Source of the DNA: VRUE01 sp963788975
Lineage (GTDB): Bacteria > Actinomycetota > Thermoleophilia > Solirubrobacterales > 70-9
NCBI GenBank assembly: GCA_963788975.1
Contig: CAWBIJ010000004.1
Location: 1,178,001-1,242,000, forward strand
Length of the DNA stretch: 64,000 nt
Direction of reading: 5' to 3'
Numbering within the stretch: the stretch's first letter is position 1; each line of letters begins with the position of its first letter. Positions 33,419 to 41,305 of the stretch are shown here, in pieces. The notes under the pieces are model-generated. The model ran no database searches. It was not told the origin of the DNA and saw only the letters and a list, made by a program, of their open reading frames with translations. The translations under genes were made by a program, and so were the position numbers.

Positions 33419-34216
33419 ATGTCGTGGAGCGGGAAGGCAGTGGGGCTGGTCGTCGTGCTCATGCTCTTGGGCGCAGCCGCCGCGCCTGCCCAGGCTGAGT
33501 TGACTGAGCATGGTGATCTCTTTGTCCGCTTCGACGGCGGGATCGCTCCCAACGCCCTGCCGCGCGAGCAGTTGGCGCCGATCTCCGTCCAGGTCGAGGG
33601 CACGGTCAAAACGCTCTCCGGCGAGCGCCCTCCGGCGCTGCGCCAGATCGAGATCGAGATCAATCGCGGCGGCCGCCTCAGCAACCGCGGCCTGCCGGTT
33701 TGCGGGTACAACCAGATCGTGGCCGCCTCCCCGCGGCAGGCACTCGCCGTCTGTGGAGGCTCGTTGGTAGGGGAAGGGATCTACCGCGCCGACACCGCCT
33801 TCCCCGAACAGGACACCTTCCCATCGCGAGGCCACATCCTCGCCTTCAATGCCGTCTCCAAGGGCCACGACGCGATCCTCGCCCACATCTACGGCAACGA
33901 GCCCGTCCCGATCACTCGCATCATCGTCTTCCACATCCGCCGGACCGGCGGCACCTTCGGGACGGTGCTCACCGGCAACTTGCCGGTGGCGGTCAACCGC
34001 TACGGGTACGTGAAGTCGATCTCGCTGTCGCTGTTCCGCCGCTACCTCTACCGTGGCCGCGTTCGCAGCTACATCAGCGCCGCCTGCGCCGCGCCCGCCG
34101 GCTTCTTCAGTGCCCTCTTCCCCTTCGCCCGCACCTCGATGACCTTCGAGGACGGCCGCACGCTCTCCAGCACCCTGACCCGCAGCTGCGCGGTCAATCG
34201 CAGCGCTAACGGCTAG
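33419..34216 (+). CDS. Exported protein of unknown function
   Basis: 265 residues with a clear signal peptide (AVGLVVVLMLLGAAAAPAQA, cleavage near 26). The mature part begins ELTEHGDLFVRFDGGIAPNALP and contains PPALRQIEIEINRGGRLSNRG and four Cys residues, two in LPVCGYN/ALAVCGG and two near the end (AACAAP, TRSCAVN). No catalytic motif recognised; it resembles lineage-specific secreted proteins I cannot name. Starts 21 bases after the upstream gene and its stop overlaps the convergent gene by four bases. Confidence 0.75.
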   Translation: MSWSGKAVGLVVVLMLLGAAAAPAQAELTEHGDLFVRFDGGIAPNALPREQLAPISVQVEGTVKTLSGERPPALRQIEIEINRGGRLSNRGLPVCGYNQIVAASPRQALAVCGGSLVGEGIYRADTAFPEQDTFPSRGHILAFNAVSKGHDAILAHIYGNEPVPITRIIVFHIRRTGGTFGTVLTGNLPVAVNRYGYVKSISLSLFRRYLYRGRVRSYISAACAAPAGFFSALFPFARTSMTFEDGRTLSSTLTRSCAVNRSANG

Positions 34217-34851
34217 TCGTAGAGGCTCTCCGAGGCGAGCTCCTGGGCGCGGCGGCTCCAGAGCTTCACCTCCATGAAGACGTCGTCGCCGTAGCCTTTG
34301 AGGGCGTCGAGGGCGATCAGGGTGAAGCGTTCGTCGGTGACGATCTCCTGGTCGACAGTCTCCGCATCCAGCTCGGCGCTGGCGGCGACGGCGTTACGGA
34401 CCAAGGGGCGGCCCCAGACCAGGGTGACGTCGCCGGCGCGACCGTTCTCGCCCCGCCAACGGCCGATCACGTCGTCGTTAAGGTCGATCCGCCATTCGGG
34501 GTTGTCCTCGGCGAGCACGTCGGTGAAGTCGGCCTTGGCCTGGAAGTCCACCGGCTCGCTGCCCTCCTCTGGTTGCGCGTAGGAGACGTGGCCGAAAAGC
34601 TCCAAGGTGCCGTCGCCGGGACCGTCGACGCGCACCGTGCAGGGAACCCAGACGCGCCCGCCCCAGGCGCGCTCGGGAAACCAGCCGATCGCCTCGGCGG
34701 CCGGCGTCTCAACTCCCTCCGGCAGCTCCTCGATCTCACTGCACGCGTCCCCGAACGCCTCAACCAGCCGCTCGGCGAACCGTCCGTGCGGGATCCCCTC
34801 CTGGGTCGAGTCGGCGATGAAGCGGGGGATCGGACGCGGGTTGGGCGGCAT
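34213..34851 (-). CDS. Conserved hypothetical protein
   Basis: 212 residues, soluble, acidic. Begins PPNPRPIPRFIADSTQEGIPHG, then WGGRVWVPCTVRV, a beta-rich stretch (GTLELFGHVSYA, ADFTDVLAEDNPEWRIDLND) and C-terminal FTLIALDALKGYGDDVFMEVKLW. No signal peptide and no motif I recognise. It lies nine bases upstream of galT stop on the same strand (galT ends at 34861), so it may belong to the same transcript. Confidence 0.7.
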   Translation of the reverse strand: MPPNPRPIPRFIADSTQEGIPHGRFAERLVEAFGDACSEIEELPEGVETPAAEAIGWFPERAWGGRVWVPCTVRVDGPGDGTLELFGHVSYAQPEEGSEPVDFQAKADFTDVLAEDNPEWRIDLNDDVIGRWRGENGRAGDVTLVWGRPLVRNAVAASAELDAETVDQEIVTDERFTLIALDALKGYGDDVFMEVKLWSRRAQELASESLYD

Positions 34852-34860
34852 CGACCGACC

Positions 34861-35943
34861 CTACTTGGGCAGCGATTCCCGCAGGTCCGCGGCCGCCCGC
34901 TCCGGCGGGTAGGTGCTGATGTCGACGCCGGTGGCGAACTCGAAGCTCGCCTTGACCATGAGGCGGGGGGCGATATCGATGTGCCAGTGGAAGCTCTCGG
35001 TGCCGCGCGGGGCGGTGCGCACCCAGAGGTTGAGCTCGGGCGAGCCGTCGAAGCGCGCGGCGAGGGTGCGCAGGGCGGTGCGCAGCATCGTCGCCCCGAC
35101 GGTGTCCTCCTCGAAGCGAGCGGCTCCACGTCGGGGCACGACTCGCAACTCGAAAGGAGAGCGCGACGCCCAGGGGCAGATCAGCGCCGCCTCGTCGTCG
35201 ATCGCGACCAGCCGCTCACTGCGGCGCACCTCCTCGACCAGGACGTCGCTGAGCAGCCCGCCGCCCGCGGTCCGCTCAGCGTAGGCGCCCGCCCGCTCGC
35301 GCTCCCGCGCCACCGCCGCCGGCACGAAGGGAAGCGCGTAGAGCTGGGAGTGGGTGTGCTCGAGCGAGGCGCCCGCCTCACCGCCCTCGTTGACGATCAG
35401 CTGCACGTAGGCGGCGCCGTCGTGGGCCCGCATCCGCTCGCGCCAGGTCTCGACCGCGGCGGCGAACTGCTCCTCGTCCAGCTCCGCCATCGCGGTCGCG
35501 TGCGTGGGCGCGTTGACGATCACCTCGTGGGCGCCGGTCACCGGGCGCGAGACGAAGAGGTCGGCCTCGCCGGCGCGCCGCGACTCCAGCAGCGGGTCGC
35601 CGGAGCTGGCGAAGGCGCCCGCCTCGCCGCCGGTCGCCGTCGCGCTCGGGTTGCCGCCCGCAGCCGAATCGCCGGGTTCGCCTTCCTCAGGCGCCAGTGC
35701 CGGGTAGAGGTTCGGCACCACCCGTGTCGTCCAACCCGGCGTGTCGGCCTCACCGCCGCCGGCACGCGTTGCGTAGACCTCAGGTGGGGTGCGGTCCTCG
35801 TGGCCCTCGCAGAATGGGCAGCCCTCCGCCCCCTTGGGCTCGCTCTTCGGCGTCCCGAAGTTGTCTGGACGGTCGGCGCGGCCGGGCGCCAGGATCGTCC
35901 GCAGCCCGGTCAGCTGGTCGATGCGGAGCTCGGGAGCGCTCAG
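34861..35943 (-). CDS. galT: Galactose-1-phosphate uridylyltransferase, probable CTG start
   Basis: Leloir pathway enzyme exchanging UMP between UDP-glucose and galactose 1-phosphate. Family features: SAPELRIDQLTGLRTILAPG near the start, zinc-site Cys pair in GCPFCEGHED, TRVVPNLYPAL, HEVIVNAPTHATAMAEL, the active-site His-x-His-x-Gln in LEHTHSQLYALP, and SFHWHIDIAPR. The conserved N-terminal 74 residues lie upstream of the first ATG/GTG/TTG (GTG at 35721), and no standard start codon exists before them; CTG at 35941-35943, overlapping the SPFH gene stop as CTGA, best fits. 360 residues. A sequencing error or start lost by mutation is the alternative. Confidence 0.85.
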   Translation of the reverse strand: MSAPELRIDQLTGLRTILAPGRADRPDNFGTPKSEPKGAEGCPFCEGHEDRTPPEVYATRAGGGEADTPGWTTRVVPNLYPALAPEEGEPGDSAAGGNPSATATGGEAGAFASSGDPLLESRRAGEADLFVSRPVTGAHEVIVNAPTHATAMAELDEEQFAAAVETWRERMRAHDGAAYVQLIVNEGGEAGASLEHTHSQLYALPFVPAAVARERERAGAYAERTAGGGLLSDVLVEEVRRSERLVAIDDEAALICPWASRSPFELRVVPRRGAARFEEDTVGATMLRTALRTLAARFDGSPELNLWVRTAPRGTESFHWHIDIAPRLMVKASFEFATGVDISTYPPERAAADLRESLPK

Positions 35944-36773
35944 GACTGCGAAGGGGGACGGTCGTCGGCGCCGCCCTCGGCCGGCGGGGCGGACGACGTT
36001 TTCCTGGCTTTCGCCCCGCCCTGGGCCCCGGCGAGGAACGGCTCGAGCACGTCCATCGGCAGCGGGAAGACGATCGTCGTGTTCTGGTTGCTGCCGATCT
36101 CGAGCAGCGTCTGCAGGTAGCGCAGCTGCAGCGAGGCGGGGTTGGTGCTGATGATGTCGGCGGCATCGGTGAGCTTCTGCGCCGCCTGGTACTCGCCCTC
36201 GGAGTTGATGATCTTGGCTCGCCGCTCGCGCTCGGCCTCGGCCTGGCGCGCCATCGCCCGCTGCATCTGCTCGGGGATCTCGACGTCCTTGATCTCGACC
36301 GCGGTCACCTTCACCCCCCAGGGCTCGGTCGACTCATCGATGATCTTCTGCAGCTCTTCGTTGAGCCGCTCGCGCTCGGCCAGCAGCTGGTCCAGTTCGG
36401 CCTTGCCGAGCACCGAGCGCAGCGCCGTCTGCGCGATCTGCGACGTGGCAAGCAGGTAGTTCTCCACCTCGACGATCGCCCGATTCGCGTCGACGACGCG
36501 GAAGTAGGCGACCGCGTTGACGCTGGAGGGGACGTTGTCGCGGGTGATCACCTCCTGCGGCGGGATGTTGAGGGTGACCGTGCGAAGGTCGACCTTGACC
36601 ATGCGGTCGATGAACGGGATCAGCAGGATCAGGCCGGGACCCTTCAGCGCGATCAGCCGCCCGAGCCGGAAGATCACCCCGCGCTCGTACTCACGTAGCA
36701 CCCGCACCGAGGCGCCGAGCGCGATCAGCAGGAAGATCGCCAGGACGACCAGTACGCCGATCAGGACTTCCAT
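35940..36773 (-). CDS. SPFH/band-7 membrane scaffold protein (slipin)
   Basis: 277 residues: N-terminal membrane hairpin (LIGVLVVLAIFLLIALGASV), then the SPFH domain REYERGVIFRLGRLIALKGPGL, MVKVDLRTVTLNIPPQEVIT, VNAVAYFRVVDANRAIVEV, and SVLGKAELDQLLAERERLN, WGVKVTAVEIKDVEIP. A coiled helix rich in Ala/Glu/Arg (RQAEAERERRAKIINSEGEYQ) follows. Slipins form membrane microdomain rings and are typically paired with NfeD, as here: the ATG overlaps the NfeD stop (TGATG). Role in membrane organisation or protein quality control. Confidence 0.93.
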   Translation of the reverse strand: MEVLIGVLVVLAIFLLIALGASVRVLREYERGVIFRLGRLIALKGPGLILLIPFIDRMVKVDLRTVTLNIPPQEVITRDNVPSSVNAVAYFRVVDANRAIVEVENYLLATSQIAQTALRSVLGKAELDQLLAERERLNEELQKIIDESTEPWGVKVTAVEIKDVEIPEQMQRAMARQAEAERERRAKIINSEGEYQAAQKLTDAADIISTNPASLQLRYLQTLLEIGSNQNTTIVFPLPMDVLEPFLAGAQGGAKARKTSSAPPAEGGADDRPPSQS

Positions 36774-37249
36774 CAGCCTGCTCCTTCCTCGGACGCTGCG
36801 GGTTGCGACTCGGGGCGCACCACCAGGGTCAGCCCCTCGACCGTCTCGACCCTGACTCTATCCCCAACGCTGACCCGGCCCTCGCCCCCGGCCAGGCGCG
36901 CCTTCCAGAGGGCGCCCTCAATCCAGACCTGACCCTCCGGCGCCAGCGGGGTGCGTGCCTCGGCGAGGGCGTCGACCAGCTCCTCCGAGCCGGTCCGCAC
37001 CGGCTCGTCGCGGTGCGCTTCGAGCACCTTGCGGCCGACGAAGAAGAAGGTGATGAGCGAGAGGATGCCGAGCGTGATCAGACCCGGACCGATATAGGAG
37101 GAGGAGTCGGAGCCGCTCTCGAGCGCGACCACCCCAGCACCGACCAGGCCGAGCGCGCCGAGCACTGCCAGCACCCCACCGGTCGGCAGCAGCAGCTCGG
37201 CAACGAGCAGGGCGACACCGAGTAGAGCGATGACGACGTAGGCATCCAC
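36773..37249 (-). CDS. NfeD-like membrane protein
   Basis: 158 residues from GTG 37247-37249. Three to four membrane helices (VVIALLGVALLVAELLL, VLAVLGALGLVGAGVVAL, GLITLGILSLITFFFVG) then a C-terminal OB-fold domain, with GQVWIEGALWKARL and VSVGDRVRVETVEGLTLVV, the NfeD hallmark. This is the short NfeD form without the ClpP-like protease domain. Works with the adjacent slipin. Confidence 0.88.
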   Translation of the reverse strand: MDAYVVIALLGVALLVAELLLPTGGVLAVLGALGLVGAGVVALESGSDSSSYIGPGLITLGILSLITFFFVGRKVLEAHRDEPVRTGSEELVDALAEARTPLAPEGQVWIEGALWKARLAGGEGRVSVGDRVRVETVEGLTLVVRPESQPAASEEGAG

Positions 37250-37256
37250 GGGCTGA

Positions 37257-37847
37257 TTATCCGCTCTCGCACTCGGGAGGCTGCCCGAGCGCGCAGCGCT
37301 CGATCGCGGTACGCAGGTCCTCGTGCTCGACGTAGGGGATGTACGTGAAGTAGAGAAGCTCGCCCCGCCTGTCGTAGAAGGCGGTGGCGGGGAGGCCGCG
37401 CGAGGCACCGATGCTGTCGGCGATCTCCTCGTCGGGGTCGGTGTAGCTGGGGTAGGGGACGGGGTTGTCGCCGAGGAAGGTACGGGCCGCGTCGTCGTTG
37501 TCCTGACTGTCCACGCCGAGGAAGGCGACGCGTTTGCCGTATTCGGCGGCCAGCTGCTGGAAGGCGGGGAACTCGATCCGGCAGGGCCCGCACCAGGAGG
37601 CCCAGATGTTGACCACGACCGGGTATCCGCGCAACTCCTCGATCCGTCGCTCGTAAGCGTCGACGCCGCCGTCGAGCAGCTGGTTCTCCTGGGCGTGCAG
37701 AGCTGCCAGCGGCGGCGGCGACCCTGCCAGTGCCTTCTCGTAGTCGGGGTGCTTGCCGCCGCCATCGTCGGAGGAGCCGCAGCCTCCCGCGGTAAGCGCG
37801 GCTATCGCCACCAGGCAGATTGCCAGCTGTCGCCCCGGCTTTCGCAA
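37257..37847 (-). CDS. TlpA/ResA-like thioredoxin-fold lipoprotein
   Basis: 196 residues. Lipoprotein signal (LAICLVAIAALTAGGCGSS, lipobox Cys about 23). Thioredoxin fold with GYPVVVNIWASWCGPCRIEFP, the W-C-G-P-C redox site, FLGVDSQDNDDAARTF and the cis-Pro region GLPATAFYD. Extracytoplasmic disulfide reductase or oxidase; in genomes with cytochrome c maturation genes such proteins keep apocytochrome Cys reduced. Start TTG at 37845-37847 (gives RKPGRQL). Confidence 0.88.
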   Translation of the reverse strand: MRKPGRQLAICLVAIAALTAGGCGSSDDGGGKHPDYEKALAGSPPPLAALHAQENQLLDGGVDAYERRIEELRGYPVVVNIWASWCGPCRIEFPAFQQLAAEYGKRVAFLGVDSQDNDDAARTFLGDNPVPYPSYTDPDEEIADSIGASRGLPATAFYDRRGELLYFTYIPYVEHEDLRTAIERCALGQPPECESG

Positions 37848-37986
37848 TTCCTTGATTACAATACGTTTGTTCTGTCCGCGTTGGATGCGGACTCCGAGAA
37901 TCGTCGGGGGGAGGAGAGACCGACTCCCGGCCCCTCACTACTTGTCCCGGCCGCAAGCTCCGGCGGGGACGGACTCACAAGCCGCC

Positions 37987-40563
37987 ATGGCCAAGACCAG
38001 CGAAGTTGCCGCGCGAGCGGCAGTTCCCTCAGGCGCCGATATCGAGCGCGCGGCGAAGTTCGTCCGCGAGCCCTTCCTGCTCGACGGCGAGGGCCCGGAG
38101 GCGCTCGCCCCGGGAACCGCGCGGCGCCGGGCGCTCGACGCCGCGCTGAAGGAGCTGGACGCGGGCGCCGAGGATCCATCGATCCAGTGGCGCCAGGACT
38201 TCTCGCTGCTGCTCGGGCTGGAGCGGTTGCTCGCCGATGAGCCACCGACCCTGCGCGACGGCGCCCAGCTCAACCCCCACCAGGTCGACGCGCTCTCCGG
38301 GACGCTGACCGAGCTGATGGCCGAGCAGCAGACCGCCGCCGAGAACGGCAACGGCGCGGCGGCGACCGCGCCCCCGCCCGAGGCGGCGGAGTCCGAGGAC
38401 GGCGCCTCCGGCAACGGTGACGACGCCGAGGCGCTGGAGGACGACGACGAGCTCGCCCCCGACGAGGAGCCCCAGGACTGGGAGGAGGCGCCGGCCGATG
38501 CCGAGGACGAGGAGGCGATCGAGGAGGCGCCCGAGGATCCAGGCGCCGACCGCCGCTTCTGGTTCGAGCACGCGACCGGTGCCGGCAAGACCGTCGCCGC
38601 GGTCGGCTTCATCGAGGCCTCGCGCACCGGCGGCGTGCTGATTCTCACCCACCGCCGCAACCTGGTCGACCAGTTCATCGGCGAGATCTCCGACCGCGGC
38701 TACAAGGAGCGGCTGCGTCCGCCGCTGCTCGACGGTCGCGACGACCCCGACGGCCCGGTCACGGTCGAGACCTACCAGTGGTTCGTTCGCAACCACAAGA
38801 AAGTCTCCGACGCCTACTCGATCGTGATCTGCGACGAGGCGCACACTGCCCTCGGTGAGAAGACCAGCGCATGCATCCGCGACTGGACCGGGCCTGTCTA
38901 CATCGGCATGACAGCGACCGGGGCGCTGATCGCCCGTCACGTCGCCGACCTCTTCCCGACCCAGACCTCGCGCTTCGACCTCGCTCAGGCGGCCCGCCGC
39001 GGCGTGATCTCGCCGCTGCGCTGCATGCGGATCCCGCCGGGGCCGGGGGTGCGGACGATCGCCAAAGTGCCGCTGCGCAAGGGCGAGGTCGACCAGGACT
39101 TCGACCAGGAGGAGCTGGCCGCGCTGCTGGACCAGGCGCCCTTCAACGTGGCGATCGCCGACCTCTACAAGACCCGCTTCAGCAAAGTCCCCGGTGTGCT
39201 CTACACGGCCGGGGTCCAGCACGCGAAGAACGTCGCCAAAGCGCTGCAGGCCGCCGGCATCGTCGCTCGCGCCGTCTCCGGCGAGACGCCGAAGCGCGAA
39301 CTGGCCGAGATCCTCGCCGCCTTCGAGCGCGGCGAGGTCGACGTGCTCTGCAACGCGATGCTGCTCGCCGAGGGCTGGAATTCGCCGAGGGCGACGATCT
39401 GCATGCACCTGGCGCCGACCGCCTCGAAACGCGTCTACCAGCAGCGGGTGGGCCGCGTGACGCGCCGTGCCCCCGGCAAGGAAGCGGGCCTGGTGATCGA
39501 CTTCGTCCACCCGGCGACGACCCACGACGAGACGATCGTCACCCTGCACAGCCTGCTCGACCGCGACGTCTATCGCGGCGGCGCGATCGTGGTCGGGCCG
39601 GTGCGGCGCGCGCGCGGCCGGCGGATCCGGGTCGAGCGGCGCATCGTCCCCGTCTCCGACAACGAGGAGCGTCGCACCCAGGTGCTGGAACGGGAGCTGT
39701 GGCGGATCGCGGTCGAGAACCTCGACCACGCCGAGCAGCACGCCTGGGCGGCGCTGGCCGGAGCGCGGGTCAACCCGCAGAACTGGCGGCGGGCGCGGGC
39801 GATGCTGCGCGGCGCCCAGACCCAGGAGCTGCGTCGCCGTTTCCTCATCACCTGCATCCAGCGCAACCGCAACTCGCAGCTGAAACTGAAAGCGCTGAGC
39901 GAGATCGCCGAGCTGGGCGACGGCGACGCCTTCGACGACGCGATCGACATCGTCGGCACCTGGAGCCGCGACGACAAGCGGGCCGGGACGAAGACACTGC
40001 TGCAGGCGCTGATCGACAAGAGGATCGGACGGCGCGACCAGGCACAGGCCTGGGTCTGGCGTCTCGCCTCCTACACCCGCGACCTGCACGAAGAGTATGC
40101 GGTGCAGCGCTGGCCGGAGACGAAGCGACTGCTCGGTCTCCTGGTCAACTCCTCCGGGCGGGCGCACGGGCGCAACGCCCGCCGCCTCGTCCACGCGGCG
40201 CGCAAACAAGACCGCCGGCTGGGGGTAGCGCTGCTGGCGGCCGCTGTCGCCCACACCCCGGAGGGCGAGGAGGTCCTGCGCGGCGCCCGGATGAGGATGG
40301 CCCGCAAGCCCTCCTCGATCGGGCGGGAGCTGCTGCGCAACTTCCCCAAAGGCGGCAGGCGGCGCAAGCGCGCCAAGAAGAAGAAAGACGCCAAAGGCGC
40401 CGGGAGGACGAGGGACGCGAAGGCGCGGAAAACCTCGGAGGCCGAGAGGGACACGGACTCAGAGACGCAGGTGGACCTCGCCGGCGAAGAGAACGGTGCT
40501 GCCGCCGCCGGGGAGGCGGACGACGAGGCCGCCGCGGTCGTCGATTCCGACGGCGACTCCTGA
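37987..40563 (+). CDS. Superfamily 2 helicase with acidic insertion
   Basis: 858 residues from ATG 37987. A Q-motif-like LNPHQVDALSGTL near 97-109 is separated from Walker A by about 85 residues dominated by Glu, Asp, Ala and Pro (about 125-190). Walker A ATGAGKTVA near 196, DEAH-box CDEAH near 282, motif III GMTATG near 307, and motif VI QQRVGRVTRR near 485. A helical C-terminal region (about 560-800) and a Lys/Arg-rich then acidic tail (ending VVDSDGDS) follow. Resembles DEAD/DEAH helicases of restriction or repair systems, but no methylase or nuclease partner is adjacent. The last 105 bases overlap birA antisense. Confidence 0.88.
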   Translation: MAKTSEVAARAAVPSGADIERAAKFVREPFLLDGEGPEALAPGTARRRALDAALKELDAGAEDPSIQWRQDFSLLLGLERLLADEPPTLRDGAQLNPHQVDALSGTLTELMAEQQTAAENGNGAAATAPPPEAAESEDGASGNGDDAEALEDDDELAPDEEPQDWEEAPADAEDEEAIEEAPEDPGADRRFWFEHATGAGKTVAAVGFIEASRTGGVLILTHRRNLVDQFIGEISDRGYKERLRPPLLDGRDDPDGPVTVETYQWFVRNHKKVSDAYSIVICDEAHTALGEKTSACIRDWTGPVYIGMTATGALIARHVADLFPTQTSRFDLAQAARRGVISPLRCMRIPPGPGVRTIAKVPLRKGEVDQDFDQEELAALLDQAPFNVAIADLYKTRFSKVPGVLYTAGVQHAKNVAKALQAAGIVARAVSGETPKRELAEILAAFERGEVDVLCNAMLLAEGWNSPRATICMHLAPTASKRVYQQRVGRVTRRAPGKEAGLVIDFVHPATTHDETIVTLHSLLDRDVYRGGAIVVGPVRRARGRRIRVERRIVPVSDNEERRTQVLERELWRIAVENLDHAEQHAWAALAGARVNPQNWRRARAMLRGAQTQELRRRFLITCIQRNRNSQLKLKALSEIAELGDGDAFDDAIDIVGTWSRDDKRAGTKTLLQALIDKRIGRRDQAQAWVWRLASYTRDLHEEYAVQRWPETKRLLGLLVNSSGRAHGRNARRLVHAARKQDRRLGVALLAAAVAHTPEGEEVLRGARMRMARKPSSIGRELLRNFPKGGRRRKRAKKKKDAKGAGRTRDAKARKTSEAERDTDSETQVDLAGEENGAAAAGEADDEAAAVVDSDGDS

Positions 40564-41241
40564 GCCGGCGACCTCGTTGAGGTCGGGCCCGGAGCTCCAG
40601 GAGATCTCGCGGCCGCTGAGCGCGTCGCGCTCGCGGTAGGCGTCGAGGACCGAGTCGCGATCTGCGCCGAGCCAGCGCTCCAGGTGGCGACTTAGAACTG
40701 CAGCTGCGGTGAGGGGGGTCGGGGGGAGCCCCGACGGAGCAACAGCGGGGAGGCTCCGTCGGGGCTCCCCCCGACCCCCCTCAATCGAGCCGAAGAGCGA
40801 GACTGCCGCGTCACGGAGGTCGGCCGGAAACTCCTCAGGGGCGATCTTCAGGTTGAACCCGACGCCGATTACCGCCCAGTCGTCCTGGACCTTTGTCTCG
40901 ATCAGGATGCCGGCGAGCTTTCGCTCGCCGATCCAGACGTCGTTCGGCCACTTAATCTGGCAGGCGGTCGCTGGCGCCAGGTCCTCGGCCGCCTCGGCGA
41001 CGGCGAGGGCTACGGCCAGTGGCAGCAGCGGCCGGTCGCCGAGCGGGTGCAGTACCACTGAATAGAGCAGCGCTTTGCCGGCGGGAGCGGTCCAGGCACG
41101 GCCTTGCCTCCCGCGGCCGGCAGTCTGCTCGTCGGCGGTGACGACGGTGCCGCCGGGCGCGCTGTCTTCGGCGAGCTCGCGGGCACGGGAGTTGGTCGAG
41201 TCGGTGCGGCGGTAGTGCCTGTGCGGCGCGCCGAGGTTCAT
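40459..41241 (-). CDS. birA: Biotin-[acetyl-CoA-carboxylase] ligase
   Basis: Attaches biotin to carboxylases. 260 residues: TDSTNSRARELAED, VVTADEQTAGRGRQGRAW (biotinoyl-AMP loop), ALLYSVVLHPL, CQIKWPNDVWIGERKLAGIL and VIGVGFNLKI, all class I BirA signatures, plus a C-terminal SH3-like domain. No N-terminal helix-turn-helix, so no repressor role. Around residues 153-177 the chain EGGRGEPRRSLPAVAPSGLP is encoded by a 31-base inverted repeat not expected in BirA. The last 105 bases overlap the helicase gene antisense. Upstream is a hairpin at 41252-41297. Confidence 0.93.
   Translation of the reverse strand: MNLGAPHRHYRRTDSTNSRARELAEDSAPGGTVVTADEQTAGRGRQGRAWTAPAGKALLYSVVLHPLGDRPLLPLAVALAVAEAAEDLAPATACQIKWPNDVWIGERKLAGILIETKVQDDWAVIGVGFNLKIAPEEFPADLRDAAVSLFGSIEGGRGEPRRSLPAVAPSGLPPTPLTAAAVLSRHLERWLGADRDSVLDAYRERDALSGREISWSSGPDLNEVAGSGVAVGIDDRGGLVVRLPGGGSTVLFAGEVHLRL
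40710..40783. repeat. Perfect 31-base inverted repeat inside birA
   Basis: Arms 40710-40740 and 40753-40783 are perfect inverse complements (core GGGGGGTCGGGGGGAGCCCC), separated by 12 bases. Entirely within the birA coding sequence and read in frame. Sequence and GC content are unlike the surrounding code. Confidence 0.9.
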
Positions 41242-41251
41242 CCTGGCCCCA

Positions 41252-41297
41252 CGCGTTCGCTGTTTGTCCCCCTATAGCGCCACAAACAGCGAACGCG
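41252..41297. terminator. Hairpin between the cobA-hemD and birA genes
   Basis: 16-base-pair perfect stem CGCGTTCGCTGTTTGT/ACAAACAGCGAACGCG around a 14-base loop in the 64-base gap between cobA-hemD (stop at 41306) and birA (start 41241). Likely terminator for the heme genes on the minus strand. Confidence 0.6.
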
Positions 41298-41305
41298 GGA
41301 GGGGA

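Noticed and set aside
34861..35721. Shorter galT starting at the GTG at 35721
   Set aside because: It would drop the conserved N-terminal region with the zinc Cys pair that is clearly encoded upstream in the same frame.
38029..40254. 741-residue open frame antisense to the helicase gene
   Set aside because: No motifs and biased Arg/Val/Gly/Asp content; helicase motifs I-VI are intact on the plus strand.
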